From positions 1 to 35,180 of the forward strand of contig JANWJD010000059.1 in assembly GCA_025449555.1 (NCBI GenBank): a stretch of DNA of 35,180 nucleotides, in the 5' to 3' direction. This document shows positions 23,718 to 32,526 of the stretch, piece by piece. Made by a program: the position numbers and the translations under genes. Every line of letters begins with the position of its first letter. The stretch's first letter is position 1. Origin of the DNA: Chloroflexota bacterium (GTDB lineage: Bacteria; Chloroflexota; UBA5177). A model generated the notes under the pieces. That model did no database searches, was not told the origin of the DNA, and was given only the letters and a program-made list of their open reading frames with translations.

Positions 23718-26702
23718 TCATTCCGATCGGGTGGCCGTTACCAGGTCGGCGGGCGGCGTCTCCACCGTCAACGCATGCGTCACCGCCTGCTCCAGGCCCA
23801 TGGCCCGCCCCTTGCTTCGCATCGCTTCGAACCCGGCTTCTCCCAGTGCGGTTTTTGCCGCACCAACATGGGCACGGTACCACCGCTCATTCGCGGGCGG
23901 TACCGGAGAATCCATCATCTCTCGAAGCGCGTCCGCGGCGCCAAACAGCATGGCGGCGCGCTCCATGTGTCCGAGCGCCGCATAGCAGCCCGCGAGGGCC
24001 TCGAACGTCATTGCAAGGATCCAGGGTATGCCATCACTTCCATCGCGCCGGAGCGATTCCGACAACGCCTCACGCGCACGTTGATGGTCCGACTGTTCGA
24101 GTGCGGCGACGCCGATACTCGTCAGAACTTCGGCAATGCCGTGCCTGTCCCCGATCTTCTGCACAAGGTGCAGGCTCTCCTCGAGGAGCAACGTCGCTCG
24201 GTCATACTCACCCTGCATCGACGCCGCGCGTCCCAGGTTGTTGAGCGCGAACGCCTCGTGAAACGGCTTTCTCAGCGCCCGAAACAGTGCGATACTTTCT
24301 TCGGCAAAGCGGACAGTACGCGCAACGTCTCCCCGGTCTCGCGCCACGTCACTCAGACCGATACTTGCTATGGCAGCGCCGTTCGAATCGCTGAACTCGC
24401 GGAATATAGCCAGGCTCTCCTCATACAACTCCACCGCTCGGTCGTAGTCACCCAGCATTCTGGATACCTGGGCAACCCCGCACAGCGCGTGAGCGGCCCA
24501 CCGTTGCTCGCCCTCCGCCAGACTTTGGGAGACGCTTTCTTCCCAGACCTTCTTAGCCAGAGACAGATTCCCGGATTCCTGGAAGATGTACGCCAATCGG
24601 GTGAGACAACCCCGGATATCTGAATTCCAGGGCGATTGGCGAAGCAAGAACAGGCTCTCCTGGAATAACTGGATAGCTCGGCCCGTCTCGCCCGCATAAT
24701 GCGCAACATAGCCGATTTCAGCCAGCACATTTGCCGTTCCTGTCATATCTCCCAACGTCCGGAAGAGGGCGAGACTTTCCTCGGCGAGCGCCTCCACCCG
24801 TTCGACGTTATTTCGCCGGGCTTCTGCCCAAACGAGGTCATAGAGGCACCTGGCCAAGTCGGCCGGACTCGCCGATTGGCGTGCCAGCTCGAGTCTTTCC
24901 TCATACAGTGGCACCGCGAGATCGGTCTCACCCAGAGCGAAATACGACTTCCCTAGCCATCCGAGAGTTTCGATGGTCCCCCCGTCATCTCCGAGCGCGC
25001 GGTACAGCGTCAGGCTCTCTTCGAGCAACTGGATGGATAACCGATGGTCCCAGGCGAAAAAAGTAAAGCGGCCGATAACGCGAAGGGCACGTGCCCGCAG
25101 TGCCGGCGCCGAAGACTCAGTTCCAAGGGCGGCGAGATGATCTTCGAGCAACTTTCGCCCCTCGGTGATACGAGCACTCGCGATCCAGAACCGTTCCAGA
25201 GCCACGGATAAACGCAATCCAACCACGGACTGGCCGCTGTGGGTCGTCCACGCCAGAGCCGCTCTCAAGTTATCAAGATCCTCCTCCAACCGGTTCAGCA
25301 GCGGCAAATGATCCGCCTCCGTCTCCTGACCGTCCAGCTCTTCAGCGACCGTCAGGTAGTACGAGACATGGCGATCCCGGTATGCTTTCGTCTCTCCGCG
25401 CTCGTCCAATTGTTCGGAAGCATAATCGCGGACGATCTCCAGCATGCGAAAACGCGGCTCATCGGCTCCGTCCATCCAGAGCAAGCTCTGCTCTGCCAGC
25501 CGCATCACCAGAGCGAGTAAATCCATCTCTCGGGCGGGGTCGCACACTGCCTCGATTGCTTCGAAACTACAGCCGCCGACAAAGACGGAAAGTCGGGCGA
25601 CCAACGTCCGTTCCGCTTCATCCAGCAGGGAATAACGCCAATCCATGGTGTTGCGAAGCGTCTGCTGCCTGGCCGGTCGATCCTTCGCTCCGCTCGTCAG
25701 CACATGCATTGGGTTGGAGAGGCGCGTGAGCAGAGCTCGAGGCGAGAAGATTCGAACGCGGGCGGCGGCCAACTCCAGAGCAAGGGGCAGGCCGTCCAGG
25801 CGGTAGCAAATATCGGCAATTGCCGCGGCGTTCTCTCTGGTGAGCCGAAAGCCGGGCTCTACCGCCTCGGCACGTTGCACAAAGAGCTGGACCGCGTCGT
25901 AACGGCCCAGGGCATCAATGCTCGACCCATGCTGTGGAGCAGGAACGGGGAGCGGCGAGAGCGGATACTCGTGCTCAGCTGAAAGGTGTAATACTTCTCG
26001 ACTGGTAGCGAGAATTTTCACCGGCGGACAATCGACCAGGAGCGCGGCCACCACGTCCGCGCCGGCCAGCAGATGCTCGAAGTTGTCCAGAACGAGCAGG
26101 CGCCGCTTTCCACGGAGATGCTCGTGCAGGCAGGCGAGGATAGACTGTCCGCTTATTGCCTTGACACCCAGGGAAGTGGCGATCGCGGAGGGAATCGTGA
26201 GGGGATCGATCACGGAGGCGAGAGCCACAAAGAAGACCCCGTCGGGAAAGGTGTCGGATATCTCGCCGGCTACCTGGAGGCCGAGTCGCGTCTTGCCGGT
26301 CCCGCCCGCGCCAGTGAGCGTGAGGAGTTGTACATCATCCCGTTCCAACAGTTGAGAGACATCCCGCACCTCACGCTGCCGGCCGATAAACGGCGTCGGT
26401 TGGATCGGGAGATTTGTGCCTCCACTGGGATGATCTCCGGGCTCCTGCCCCTCTGCCTCGCTCGCTCTCGCCTGGCGCGCAGCGACCGCAAGCTGGGACG
26501 ATGCCTGTTCACCCAGCGCCAGAGCGTGCGCCAACCGCCGGACGGTAAAAGCATGGGGACGGTGATTGACGCCTCGTTCCAGATCGCTGATCGTCCTGAC
26601 GCTGAGCGTCGTTTGCTCGGCCAGCTCCTCCTGTGTTAACCCGGCAGCTGTTCGATACTGCCGAAGCAACACGGCAAACGTTCCCGGCGAAGACTTTGTC
26701 AT
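23718..26702 (-). CDS. XRE-HTH / NB-ARC ATPase / TPR regulator (994 aa)
   Basis: This is a multidomain STAND-type protein. Residues ~8-70 form an XRE/Cro helix-turn-helix (LRQYRTAAGLTQEELAEQ, VRTISDLERG). Residues ~105-360 form an NB-ARC ATPase with P-loop GAGGTGKT (131-138), Walker B RRLLVLDNFEHL and a GLPLALELAA helix. About ten TPR-like repeats (roughly 520-960) follow, each ending in an EESLxLFR-type helix. Such proteins act as ligand-sensing ATP switches that bind DNA once assembled. I place the start at ATG 26702, just before the HTH. ATG 26735 (MDSGDQDD) or GTG 26711 are possible, and the ribosome-binding-site evidence (GGAGG at 2 nt) is poor. It is followed by the M24 gene and is divergent from a 76-aa gene. 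Confidence 0.9.
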   Translation of the reverse strand: MTKSSPGTFAVLLRQYRTAAGLTQEELAEQTTLSVRTISDLERGVNHRPHAFTVRRLAHALALGEQASSQLAVAARQARASEAEGQEPGDHPSGGTNLPIQPTPFIGRQREVRDVSQLLERDDVQLLTLTGAGGTGKTRLGLQVAGEISDTFPDGVFFVALASVIDPLTIPSAIATSLGVKAISGQSILACLHEHLRGKRRLLVLDNFEHLLAGADVVAALLVDCPPVKILATSREVLHLSAEHEYPLSPLPVPAPQHGSSIDALGRYDAVQLFVQRAEAVEPGFRLTRENAAAIADICYRLDGLPLALELAAARVRIFSPRALLTRLSNPMHVLTSGAKDRPARQQTLRNTMDWRYSLLDEAERTLVARLSVFVGGCSFEAIEAVCDPAREMDLLALVMRLAEQSLLWMDGADEPRFRMLEIVRDYASEQLDERGETKAYRDRHVSYYLTVAEELDGQETEADHLPLLNRLEEDLDNLRAALAWTTHSGQSVVGLRLSVALERFWIASARITEGRKLLEDHLAALGTESSAPALRARALRVIGRFTFFAWDHRLSIQLLEESLTLYRALGDDGGTIETLGWLGKSYFALGETDLAVPLYEERLELARQSASPADLARCLYDLVWAEARRNNVERVEALAEESLALFRTLGDMTGTANVLAEIGYVAHYAGETGRAIQLFQESLFLLRQSPWNSDIRGCLTRLAYIFQESGNLSLAKKVWEESVSQSLAEGEQRWAAHALCGVAQVSRMLGDYDRAVELYEESLAIFREFSDSNGAAIASIGLSDVARDRGDVARTVRFAEESIALFRALRKPFHEAFALNNLGRAASMQGEYDRATLLLEESLHLVQKIGDRHGIAEVLTSIGVAALEQSDHQRAREALSESLRRDGSDGIPWILAMTFEALAGCYAALGHMERAAMLFGAADALREMMDSPVPPANERWYRAHVGAAKTALGEAGFEAMRSKGRAMGLEQAVTHALTVETPPADLVTATRSE

Positions 26703-27008
26703 GGCCTCCACATCATCCTGGTCTCCCGAATCCATAAACAACCGTCTCAACCCTGGCGTGCAGTTTACCACCATCAGTGCCAAGGTGCGAGCAAATTCTG
26801 TGGGAAGACTGTGGGTCCACTGCATGGTGCATGCCCGTCCCGTGGGGCACACTGAACACCAGGCAAGCGGTTGAGAGACAAGCTGTGATGGGAGCCCACC
26901 CCCAATCACCCTTCCGGAAAAATCCACCGCTTCGCTGAGTACTCAGACTCATCAAGTGCGCAGGAAAGACGAGCTCAACCCGCCATCGGACGAAATCAGG
27001 AGACGGCC
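26703..27008. other. 306-bp divergent intergenic region
   Basis: The region lies between the XRE regulator (minus) and a small gene (plus). It has a perfect 12-bp palindrome at 26935-26946 and a shorter dyad GCATG/CATGC at 26822-26834. I could not assign -35/-10 elements for either direction. An upstream extension of the XRE frame to 26927 is open but has no domain or ribosome-binding-site support. Confidence 0.55.
26935..26946. promoter_or_regulatory. 12-bp perfect palindrome, candidate operator
   Basis: CTGAGTACTCAG is its own reverse complement. It lies 62 bp before the small gene at 27009 and ~230 bp from the XRE regulator start. It could be a binding site for the XRE protein; no second copy was noticed nearby. 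Confidence 0.45.
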
Positions 27009-27239
27009 ATGACGCCCTACGGATATCACAACAGCGAGATCAATCACAGGAATGGAGACGACCGAAGAAATGCGCGCGAGGCAATTCGTCAGGCAAAACT
27101 GGTGCGGCAGCGCGCGCTCAGCGAGGAAGTCGGAAGCCAACCGAATCGGCACTCCCCACGAATGGGAGCATGGCGCCGCGTCGTGGCGCCGGCGCTCCGA
27201 TTGGCTGCGCTCGTCCGCACTCCCCAGGCTAAGGCATAG
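27009..27239 (+). CDS. Small basic protein of unknown function (76 aa)
   Basis: I do not recognise a family. The 76-aa product starts MTPYGYHNSEINHRNG and continues with a charged helix (DRRNAREAIRQAKLVRQR) and an Arg-rich C-terminus. It has no signal peptide or membrane helix. Support for a real gene is a well-spaced AGGAG (7 nt before ATG 27009) and its divergent placement opposite the XRE regulator. Short proteins beginning with a Tyr/Asn-rich patch and a basic Arg/Ala helix are common as orphan genes in Chloroflexota and Actinobacteriota, which is a weak family impression only. Confidence 0.6.
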   Translation: MTPYGYHNSEINHRNGDDRRNAREAIRQAKLVRQRALSEEVGSQPNRHSPRMGAWRRVVAPALRLAALVRTPQAKA

Positions 27240-27253
27240 GTGCGCTAGCCCGT

Positions 27254-27287
27254 CATGCTTGACACCGGTGCGTACACCCCAAGCATG
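27254..27287. repeat. 8-bp inverted repeat after small gene
   Basis: CATGCTTG (27254-27261) and CAAGCATG (27280-27287) are exact inverted repeats with an 18-bp spacer, starting 15 bp after the small gene's stop. The left arm contains the start of TTGACA (27259-27264). It could be a loose hairpin or an operator; neither role is proven. Confidence 0.45.
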
Positions 27288-27322
27288 AGCCGACACCGAC
27301 GAGGTGGGCACTTCGGCCCCGT

Positions 27323-27601
27323 TTGGAGATCGACCTGAAATCTTCAAAGTTGCTCCATCTCCTGGGAACACTCGCCATCGCGCCCATCTTCGCCATTTCG
27401 TACGCCCTCCACGTTCATGCGGACCCGCCCGGCATCCCCGCCGGGCGGGTTACGCATCGGACAACGGTACCCGCGATCGGCCTGGCGAAGCAGGTCAGCC
27501 CGGTCGGCCTGCAAACCTGGGGCATCCTGAATGAATGGGCCGCTCCGGCCGTACGGGTCAGTAGTTATTCGGCAACATCGAATCGCCGGCATCGACGTTG
27601 A
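27323..27601 (+). CDS. Weak small ORF with signal-like N-terminus (92 aa)
   Basis: A TTG-started frame encodes a 92-aa product with a hydrophobic stretch LHLLGTLAIAPIFAISYAL followed by a short polar tail, as in a small exported protein. Third-base GC is high. Against it: no ribosome-binding site before the TTG, a strong hairpin (27423-27450) inside the frame, and a 44-bp overlap with the convergent SDR gene. I list it only as a possibility. The 318-bp gap 27240-27557 otherwise holds two inverted repeats. Confidence 0.2.
   Translation: MEIDLKSSKLLHLLGTLAIAPIFAISYALHVHADPPGIPAGRVTHRTTVPAIGLAKQVSPVGLQTWGILNEWAAPAVRVSSYSATSNRRHRR
27423..27450. terminator. GC-rich hairpin, probable terminator of the catabolic operon
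   Basis: ACCCGCCCGGC (27423-27433) and GCCGGGCGGGT (27440-27450) form an 11-bp perfect stem with a 6-nt loop, 108 bp beyond the SDR stop on the minus strand. No T-run follows on either strand, so termination may be Rho-assisted or act in both directions. Confidence 0.5.
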
Positions 27602-28337
27602 GCAGGGCTGCGGTTACCTGGGTTGATTCATCGGAGGTGAGATACACCACGGCGAAGGCCGTGTCCTCCGGTGTCTGATGACGGCCCAGCGGCAGGTCGG
27701 CGCCGATGCGGTGCAGTTCCTCCAGGGTCCTGCCCAGACTTGTTTGCAGCGCGATCTCGGTATCGGTGAGCACCCAGCCGGGAATGATGTAGTTCACCCG
27801 GATCCGATCTTTGGCCAGAGCCCCGGCCAGCGTGCGGGTCATGTTCAGCAGACCTCCTTTGGCCGCCGAGTACGCCACGAGGTTCGCTGCCCCCTGGATA
27901 CCGTGAATCGAACCGATATTGACGATACTCCCACCACCGGCCGCGCGCAAATGGGGCGTCGCATACTTGCAGCAGTAGAAGGCGCCGCGCAGGTTCAGAG
28001 CCAACACGCTTTCCCAAAAGTCGGTGGTCGTCTCCTCCAGAGTGCCACGCGGAAAGGCACCCGCATTGTTTACCAGGGCATCAATCCGGCCATAGGTGCG
28101 TACCGTTATCTCCATCAGGGCGGCACACGAATCTTCCTCCCGCACATCCGTCCACACGAAGGTCGATTCACCGCCGGCTCCCTGTATTGCGCCAACTGTG
28201 GCCTTACCGGCATCCTCAAACACGTCGGCGACCACGACCCGGGCGCCCTCACCTGCCGCCATCTCAGCGCAGCCGCGACCGATGCCCTGGGCCGCCCCGG
28301 TGATGACGACGACTTTATTGGCCAGCCGGCCACTCAT
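27558..28337 (-). CDS. SDR-family NAD(P)-dependent oxidoreductase
   Basis: This is a 259-aa classical short-chain dehydrogenase. It has the cofactor loop TGAAQGIG (13-20), NNAG (90-93) and the catalytic Ser143, Tyr156 and Lys160 (YSAAK). An acidic residue after the second strand (VVADVF) favours NAD over NADP. It probably oxidises a sugar or polyol hydroxyl, or reduces a keto sugar, in the pathway served by this operon. ATG 28337 has AGGAA ~9 nt upstream. It is the last gene of the minus-strand operon, 22 nt after the Gfo/Idh/MocA gene. The frame extends to 28571 without support. Confidence 0.92.
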   Translation of the reverse strand: MSGRLANKVVVITGAAQGIGRGCAEMAAGEGARVVVADVFEDAGKATVGAIQGAGGESTFVWTDVREEDSCAALMEITVRTYGRIDALVNNAGAFPRGTLEETTTDFWESVLALNLRGAFYCCKYATPHLRAAGGGSIVNIGSIHGIQGAANLVAYSAAKGGLLNMTRTLAGALAKDRIRVNYIIPGWVLTDTEIALQTSLGRTLEELHRIGADLPLGRHQTPEDTAFAVVYLTSDESTQVTAALLNVDAGDSMLPNNY

Positions 28338-28359
28338 ACGCGGCGTTCCTGTGAGATGT

Positions 28360-29523
28360 TCACTGTGGCACGTCGATCCACCGCTGCGAGCCGGCACTTT
28401 CGAAGATGCAGTCACCCAGCACGTTTTCACGGTGCCCATCGACAAACGTCGGAAAATCCGGTTGGCGGCCGGACGCGTATCCACCGGCACGAATGAAATC
28501 GTAGAAAGAACGTTCGATTGCGGTGTGCGTGTCGGCAAACCCTTCGTCATGGCCGGCCGGATAGCGCGCATAGGGACGGGCCCCGTCGGCCAACAGGGCC
28601 GGATCCTTGATCAGCACCTCGTTTGGCCGGTCGCGGTGTCCGATCCATAGTTCGTTGGGGTGCTCCCCTTCCCACGCCAGGGACCCCTTCGATCCATTCA
28701 CCTCGATCGCGATGCGGTTTTTGCGGCCCGCGGCCACCTGCGAGACCTGCATCGTGCCGCGAGGACCATCTCCAAAGTGCAGCACGACCGTGGCTGCATC
28801 CTCGGTGTCCACAGTCACCGGGATGCGCGGCACATCCGCGGTCGAGAACGCTTCAAGCGGGCGATCCGGCTTCTGTCGCACCGGCAGAAAGGTCGACATC
28901 TCTGCCAGCACCCGGGTGATTCGTTGCCCCGTGATGAACTGCGCCAGATCCATCCAGTGCGAACCGATATCGCCAATCGCCCGCAACTTGCCGCCCGCTC
29001 CGGCCTCGACCCGCCAGTTGTAGTCGGTATCGTAGAGCAACCACTCCTGCCAGTATCCGCCGTGCACCGAGAAAATCGTCCCCAGTTCTCCACGCTCGAT
29101 CAGAGCTTTGGCGTGCCGGACCACCGGATAGAAACGCACGTTCAGCGTCACTCCATTGACCAATCCGGTGCGGGCCGCCAGCTCGACCAGTTGGGCCGAT
29201 TCCGCGCTGGTCATGCCGAGCGGCTTTTCGCACATCACGTGCTTGCCTGCTTCCAGTGCCGCCCTGGCGGCCGGATAGTGATAGACGTTGGGCGAAGAGA
29301 TATCCACTACATCGATCTCGGGGTCGCGGATCAGGTCATGGAAGTCTCCGTACGCCTTGGGGACGAAGAGCTCGCGCGCCCTGGCTTCGGCCGAACTCTG
29401 ACTGCTCCCCGCCAGCGCGGCCACTTCCACGTATCCCAACCGTCGAATGGATTCAATGTGCGCTGGACCAATGAACCCTGCTCCGATGACGCCGACCCGG
29501 ATCGGCAGGTGCACCTCGTTCAT
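28360..29523 (-). CDS. Gfo/Idh/MocA-family oxidoreductase
   Basis: This is a 387-aa NAD(P)-dependent sugar/inositol dehydrogenase-like enzyme. The Rossmann start GVIGAGFIG (11-19), the catalytic-site motif EKPLG (99-103; Lys100) and the family's third motif [13 protein letters not shown] (Asp185, His189) are all present, so it should be active. Members oxidise or epimerise pyranose, inositol or sugar-acid hydroxyls. ATG 29523 overlaps the dehydrogenase stop as ATGA, with GGGAG upstream. The position in a CUT2 transporter operon supports a role in sugar or polyol catabolism; the substrate is unknown. Confidence 0.93.
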   Translation of the reverse strand: MNEVHLPIRVGVIGAGFIGPAHIESIRRLGYVEVAALAGSSQSSAEARARELFVPKAYGDFHDLIRDPEIDVVDISSPNVYHYPAARAALEAGKHVMCEKPLGMTSAESAQLVELAARTGLVNGVTLNVRFYPVVRHAKALIERGELGTIFSVHGGYWQEWLLYDTDYNWRVEAGAGGKLRAIGDIGSHWMDLAQFITGQRITRVLAEMSTFLPVRQKPDRPLEAFSTADVPRIPVTVDTEDAATVVLHFGDGPRGTMQVSQVAAGRKNRIAIEVNGSKGSLAWEGEHPNELWIGHRDRPNEVLIKDPALLADGARPYARYPAGHDEGFADTHTAIERSFYDFIRAGGYASGRQPDFPTFVDGHRENVLGDCIFESAGSQRWIDVPQ

Positions 29524-30563
29524 AACGCTCCCTCTCCCACCGGTTGTAGTACCGTCTTCAAGGCTGAGCGGCGCTCGAACACGTCGAAAGCCTCGCGCCA
29601 CTCGGTGATTGGAAACACCCCGGATACCAGCGGTTCCGCCTGCACTTTACCTGTCGCCAGGAGCTCCAGGGCACGGTTCCAGGCGGATGGAACGGAGGCA
29701 TTGCTCCCGGTCACGGTGAGTTCCCGGTAGCACACTTCATCCAGATTCCATTCCACCGATTTGCCAAAGAGACCAATCTGGGAGTACTGGCCGCCTCGCC
29801 GGACCAACTCGAGCAACATGCGCGCGGCCGGCCCGGCGCCGGAGCACTCATACACGATATCGGCCCCCACACCGTCCGTTAGCTCATCGACGACCGCCCG
29901 ATAGTCGTCCTGCTGCGCGTTCAATACGGCATCCGCGCCCAATTCGAGCGCCATGCGCAGTCGATGCGCATCGGCCTCGGTGCCGATCACCACCGCGCGT
30001 GCACCGGCGGCACGCACGACCTGCAGCGTGAGCAAGCCGATGGCCCCGGGACCGGCGATAACCGCTACATCACCGGGCAGGAGACGCGGCAGCTCCAGTG
30101 CACCGTGTACCACGCAAGCCAGCGGTTCCGTCAGGGCGCCTGCCAGGTAACTCACTCCCTCCGGCAGCACGTGCACATTGCGCTCGGGCACGATCAGATA
30201 CGAGGTGAAACCGCCATTGACGGCAGACCCGATCGACCGTCGATGCGGACAGCGGTTGATCCGCCCGGCGCGGCAGAAGCGGCAGACACCACAGGTGGAA
30301 AAGTAGGTCTCCGTCGTGACGCGATCCCCGAGGCGAACACCCTCGACCCCGTCTCCCACCTCGACCACCTCACCCGACACCTCGTGGCCCAATACGACGG
30401 GGGGAAACGACGTGAATTCATCGTGCAAGATGTGGAGATCGGTGCCGCAGATTCCCGCGGCGCGCACCGCGATCAATACCTGCCCGGCTGCCGGCCGCGG
30501 CTCTGGAATATCTCGCACCTCGACGTTGCCGTCACCCGGCGCGAACTTCATCACAGCTTTCAT
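29520..30563 (-). CDS. Zinc-dependent medium-chain alcohol/sugar-alcohol dehydrogenase
   Basis: This is a 347-aa MDR-family enzyme resembling sorbitol/threonine dehydrogenases. Catalytic zinc ligands are Cys39 and His60 (GHE motif, with Glu61), and Glu146 is near the active site. The four structural-zinc cysteines are Cys91, Cys94, Cys97 and Cys105. The NAD-binding loop is GPGAIG (171-176). It likely oxidises a polyol or sugar alcohol to a keto form. Its ATG is 1 nt after the isomerase stop, and its own stop overlaps the next gene. Confidence 0.93.
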   Translation of the reverse strand: MKAVMKFAPGDGNVEVRDIPEPRPAAGQVLIAVRAAGICGTDLHILHDEFTSFPPVVLGHEVSGEVVEVGDGVEGVRLGDRVTTETYFSTCGVCRFCRAGRINRCPHRRSIGSAVNGGFTSYLIVPERNVHVLPEGVSYLAGALTEPLACVVHGALELPRLLPGDVAVIAGPGAIGLLTLQVVRAAGARAVVIGTEADAHRLRMALELGADAVLNAQQDDYRAVVDELTDGVGADIVYECSGAGPAARMLLELVRRGGQYSQIGLFGKSVEWNLDEVCYRELTVTGSNASVPSAWNRALELLATGKVQAEPLVSGVFPITEWREAFDVFERRSALKTVLQPVGEGAL

Positions 30564-30564
30564 G

Positions 30565-31482
30565 TCAGCTCATGTATTGACGCAGGAAGCCCGCCGCCTG
30601 GCGCAAGGCACGCTTGCGATCGCGCAGACTGCCTTCATACGGGCGATCTTCCGCCTCGATACAGACCGGACCCGTATACCCGACATCGGTCAGGGCGGCA
30701 AAGAACGCTCCCCACCGCACATCCCCCAGGCCGGGCAGCTTGGGCGTGTGATAGTCAAGCGGAACGGCCAGGATCCCGACTTCATCCAGCTTGAGGCGAT
30801 CGAGTCGGGCATCCTTGGCGTGGACGTGATGCAGGCGCGAGGCGAACTCCGCGATGGGGGCAACCTCGTCCATCTGCTGCCAGATGAGATGAGAGGGATC
30901 GTAGTTGAGACCAAAGTGCGGATCGGGAATCTCGGCGAACATGCGGCGCCACACCGCCGGACTGATCGCCAGATTCTTGCCGCCGGGCCACTCATCCTGG
31001 GAGAAAAACATGGGGCAGTTTTCGATACCCAGGTTGATATCGCGCTCCGCGGCATAGCGCACCAATGGTGGCCACACTTCCTGGAACAGCGGCCAGTTCG
31101 CGTCGATCGACTTCCACTGATCTCGCCCCACGAAGGTGTTGACAGTCGAGAGACCAAGCAGGACCGCCGCGTCCATCAGCCGCCGCAGATGCTCCAGGTA
31201 CACGGCGCGCTCAGCGGCATCCGGCGTCAGTGGGTTCGGGTAGTAGCCGAGCGCTGAGATTCGGACTCCGGTGGTTGCGCAGCGCTCATTGATAGCTCGG
31301 GCCTCCGCTTGGCCCAGACTCGCCACATCGATATGGGTTGTGCCCGCGTACCGGCGCGCGTCGCCACTCCCGGTCGGCCAGGACATGACCTCGACACACT
31401 CGAACCCTTCCTCGGCGGCAAAGTCGAGGACCTCATCAAAGGAAAGATCTTCCAGAATCGCGCTGACAAAACCAAGTTGCAT
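30565..31482 (-). CDS. TIM-barrel sugar (phosphate) isomerase/epimerase
   Basis: This is a 305-aa protein of the xylose-isomerase-like TIM-barrel superfamily (COG1082 type; relatives IolE, IolI and tagatose epimerase). Likely metal ligands are Glu154 (GIENCP), Asp195 (NYDPSH, with His198), His221 (HVHAKDA) and Glu276 (IEAEDR). This E-D-H-E set is typical of active members. It probably interconverts keto sugars or dehydrates a keto-inositol. It lies 39 nt downstream of the second permease gene and directly before the dehydrogenase gene. Confidence 0.92.
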   Translation of the reverse strand: MQLGFVSAILEDLSFDEVLDFAAEEGFECVEVMSWPTGSGDARRYAGTTHIDVASLGQAEARAINERCATTGVRISALGYYPNPLTPDAAERAVYLEHLRRLMDAAVLLGLSTVNTFVGRDQWKSIDANWPLFQEVWPPLVRYAAERDINLGIENCPMFFSQDEWPGGKNLAISPAVWRRMFAEIPDPHFGLNYDPSHLIWQQMDEVAPIAEFASRLHHVHAKDARLDRLKLDEVGILAVPLDYHTPKLPGLGDVRWGAFFAALTDVGYTGPVCIEAEDRPYEGSLRDRKRALRQAAGFLRQYMS

Positions 31483-31521
31483 GCTTTCACCTCGATGAGA
31501 CGACTGGAGCCGTGGCTCGAA

Positions 31522-32526
31522 TTAGGTGTTACCGGCCAACCGGGCATAGGCCCAGGCCAGCAAGAGAATCAACAAGCCATAGAGCATCTGGCGCACTGCC
31601 TCGGTGGCATTGATGACGGTCAGGAATGCGTCCAGCACAGTAAGAATCAACGCGCCGAAGATGGTTCCGGCGTAGCCGCCACTTCCACCAAAGACGGACG
31701 TCCCGCCAATTACCGCTGCCGCCACGGTCAGCAGGAGATAGCTGGAGGCGAGCTGCAAATCGACCGCATTATTGTTTCCTCCCAGGATCATGCCGGCAAC
31801 CGCGCTCAGTCCTCCCGAAATGACGTAGGTGACGATCAAGACCTGCCAGGAGCGCACTCCCGCCAGGCGACACGCCACGGGGTTATCTCCGATCGCAATG
31901 ATGGCGCGCCCCAACCCGCTGTACTTGAGTCCCAGGATGAGGATGACGGAGAGCGGCAGCCACACCAGGAGCACGTCGAGCGGGATGTATCGGAAGACGG
32001 TACGAGTGCCCAACTCGTACATGACCTGCGGAACGACCGGGGCGCCATTGGTCTCGGCCTGGCTGTAGACGATCAACATACCGCCGAGGATGGCGCCGAT
32101 GCCAAGGGTCATGATGAGCGGCTGGACCCCAAAGACACCGACACCGATGCCGTTGACGAGGCCGGCCACTAACCCAACGGCCAGGCCGATCAGGATGGCC
32201 GCGAAAGCGCCATGCACGTTGTTCTGAGCCATCAAATACGCGGCGGCGGAGGCGACACTCGCTACGGACAGATCCACCCCAGCGGTGAGGAGCACGAGCG
32301 TCTGGCCACCGGCCATGATTCCCAGGATAGCCGCCACTTGCACGGTCGACGACACGGAGTGAAGGGAGCGGTACCCGGGGCTGATGATAGACAGGATGAC
32401 AAAGAGTATGACGAGGATGGCAGCCAGAGCATAGAGTGGTTGATCCGAGAGGCGCCGTTGGAACTCGGCGATGCGGCCTGGCCCTGCCTCGACCGTGGGA
32501 GACGATGCGGGCGCGGTTGCACTCAT
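31522..32526 (-). CDS. RbsC-like sugar ABC permease (second copy)
   Basis: This is a 334-aa BPD_transp_2 permease with about 8-10 helices. It has the CUT2 hallmarks GGQTLVLLTAGVDLSVAS, the GLVNGIGVG and FGVQPLIMTLG segment, a cytoplasmic coupling loop IGDNPVACRLAGV, and GGTSVFGGSGGYAGT. It should form a heterodimeric channel with the preceding, different permease. ATG 32526 overlaps that gene's stop as ATGA. Confidence 0.93.
   Translation of the reverse strand: MSATAPASSPTVEAGPGRIAEFQRRLSDQPLYALAAILVILFVILSIISPGYRSLHSVSSTVQVAAILGIMAGGQTLVLLTAGVDLSVASVASAAAYLMAQNNVHGAFAAILIGLAVGLVAGLVNGIGVGVFGVQPLIMTLGIGAILGGMLIVYSQAETNGAPVVPQVMYELGTRTVFRYIPLDVLLVWLPLSVILILGLKYSGLGRAIIAIGDNPVACRLAGVRSWQVLIVTYVISGGLSAVAGMILGGNNNAVDLQLASSYLLLTVAAAVIGGTSVFGGSGGYAGTIFGALILTVLDAFLTVINATEAVRQMLYGLLILLLAWAYARLAGNT

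Noticed and set aside
24160-25040. Repeated AGGCTCTCCTC-type DNA segments suggesting a tandem repeat array
   Set aside because: They are the DNA of TPR repeats (EESL helices) within the regulator gene, diverged between copies and spaced ~120 bp; not a CRISPR or satellite.
29964-31257. Two long plus-strand frames opposite the dehydrogenase and isomerase genes
   Set aside because: Antisense shadows of high-GC coding DNA; no start signals or recognisable domains.
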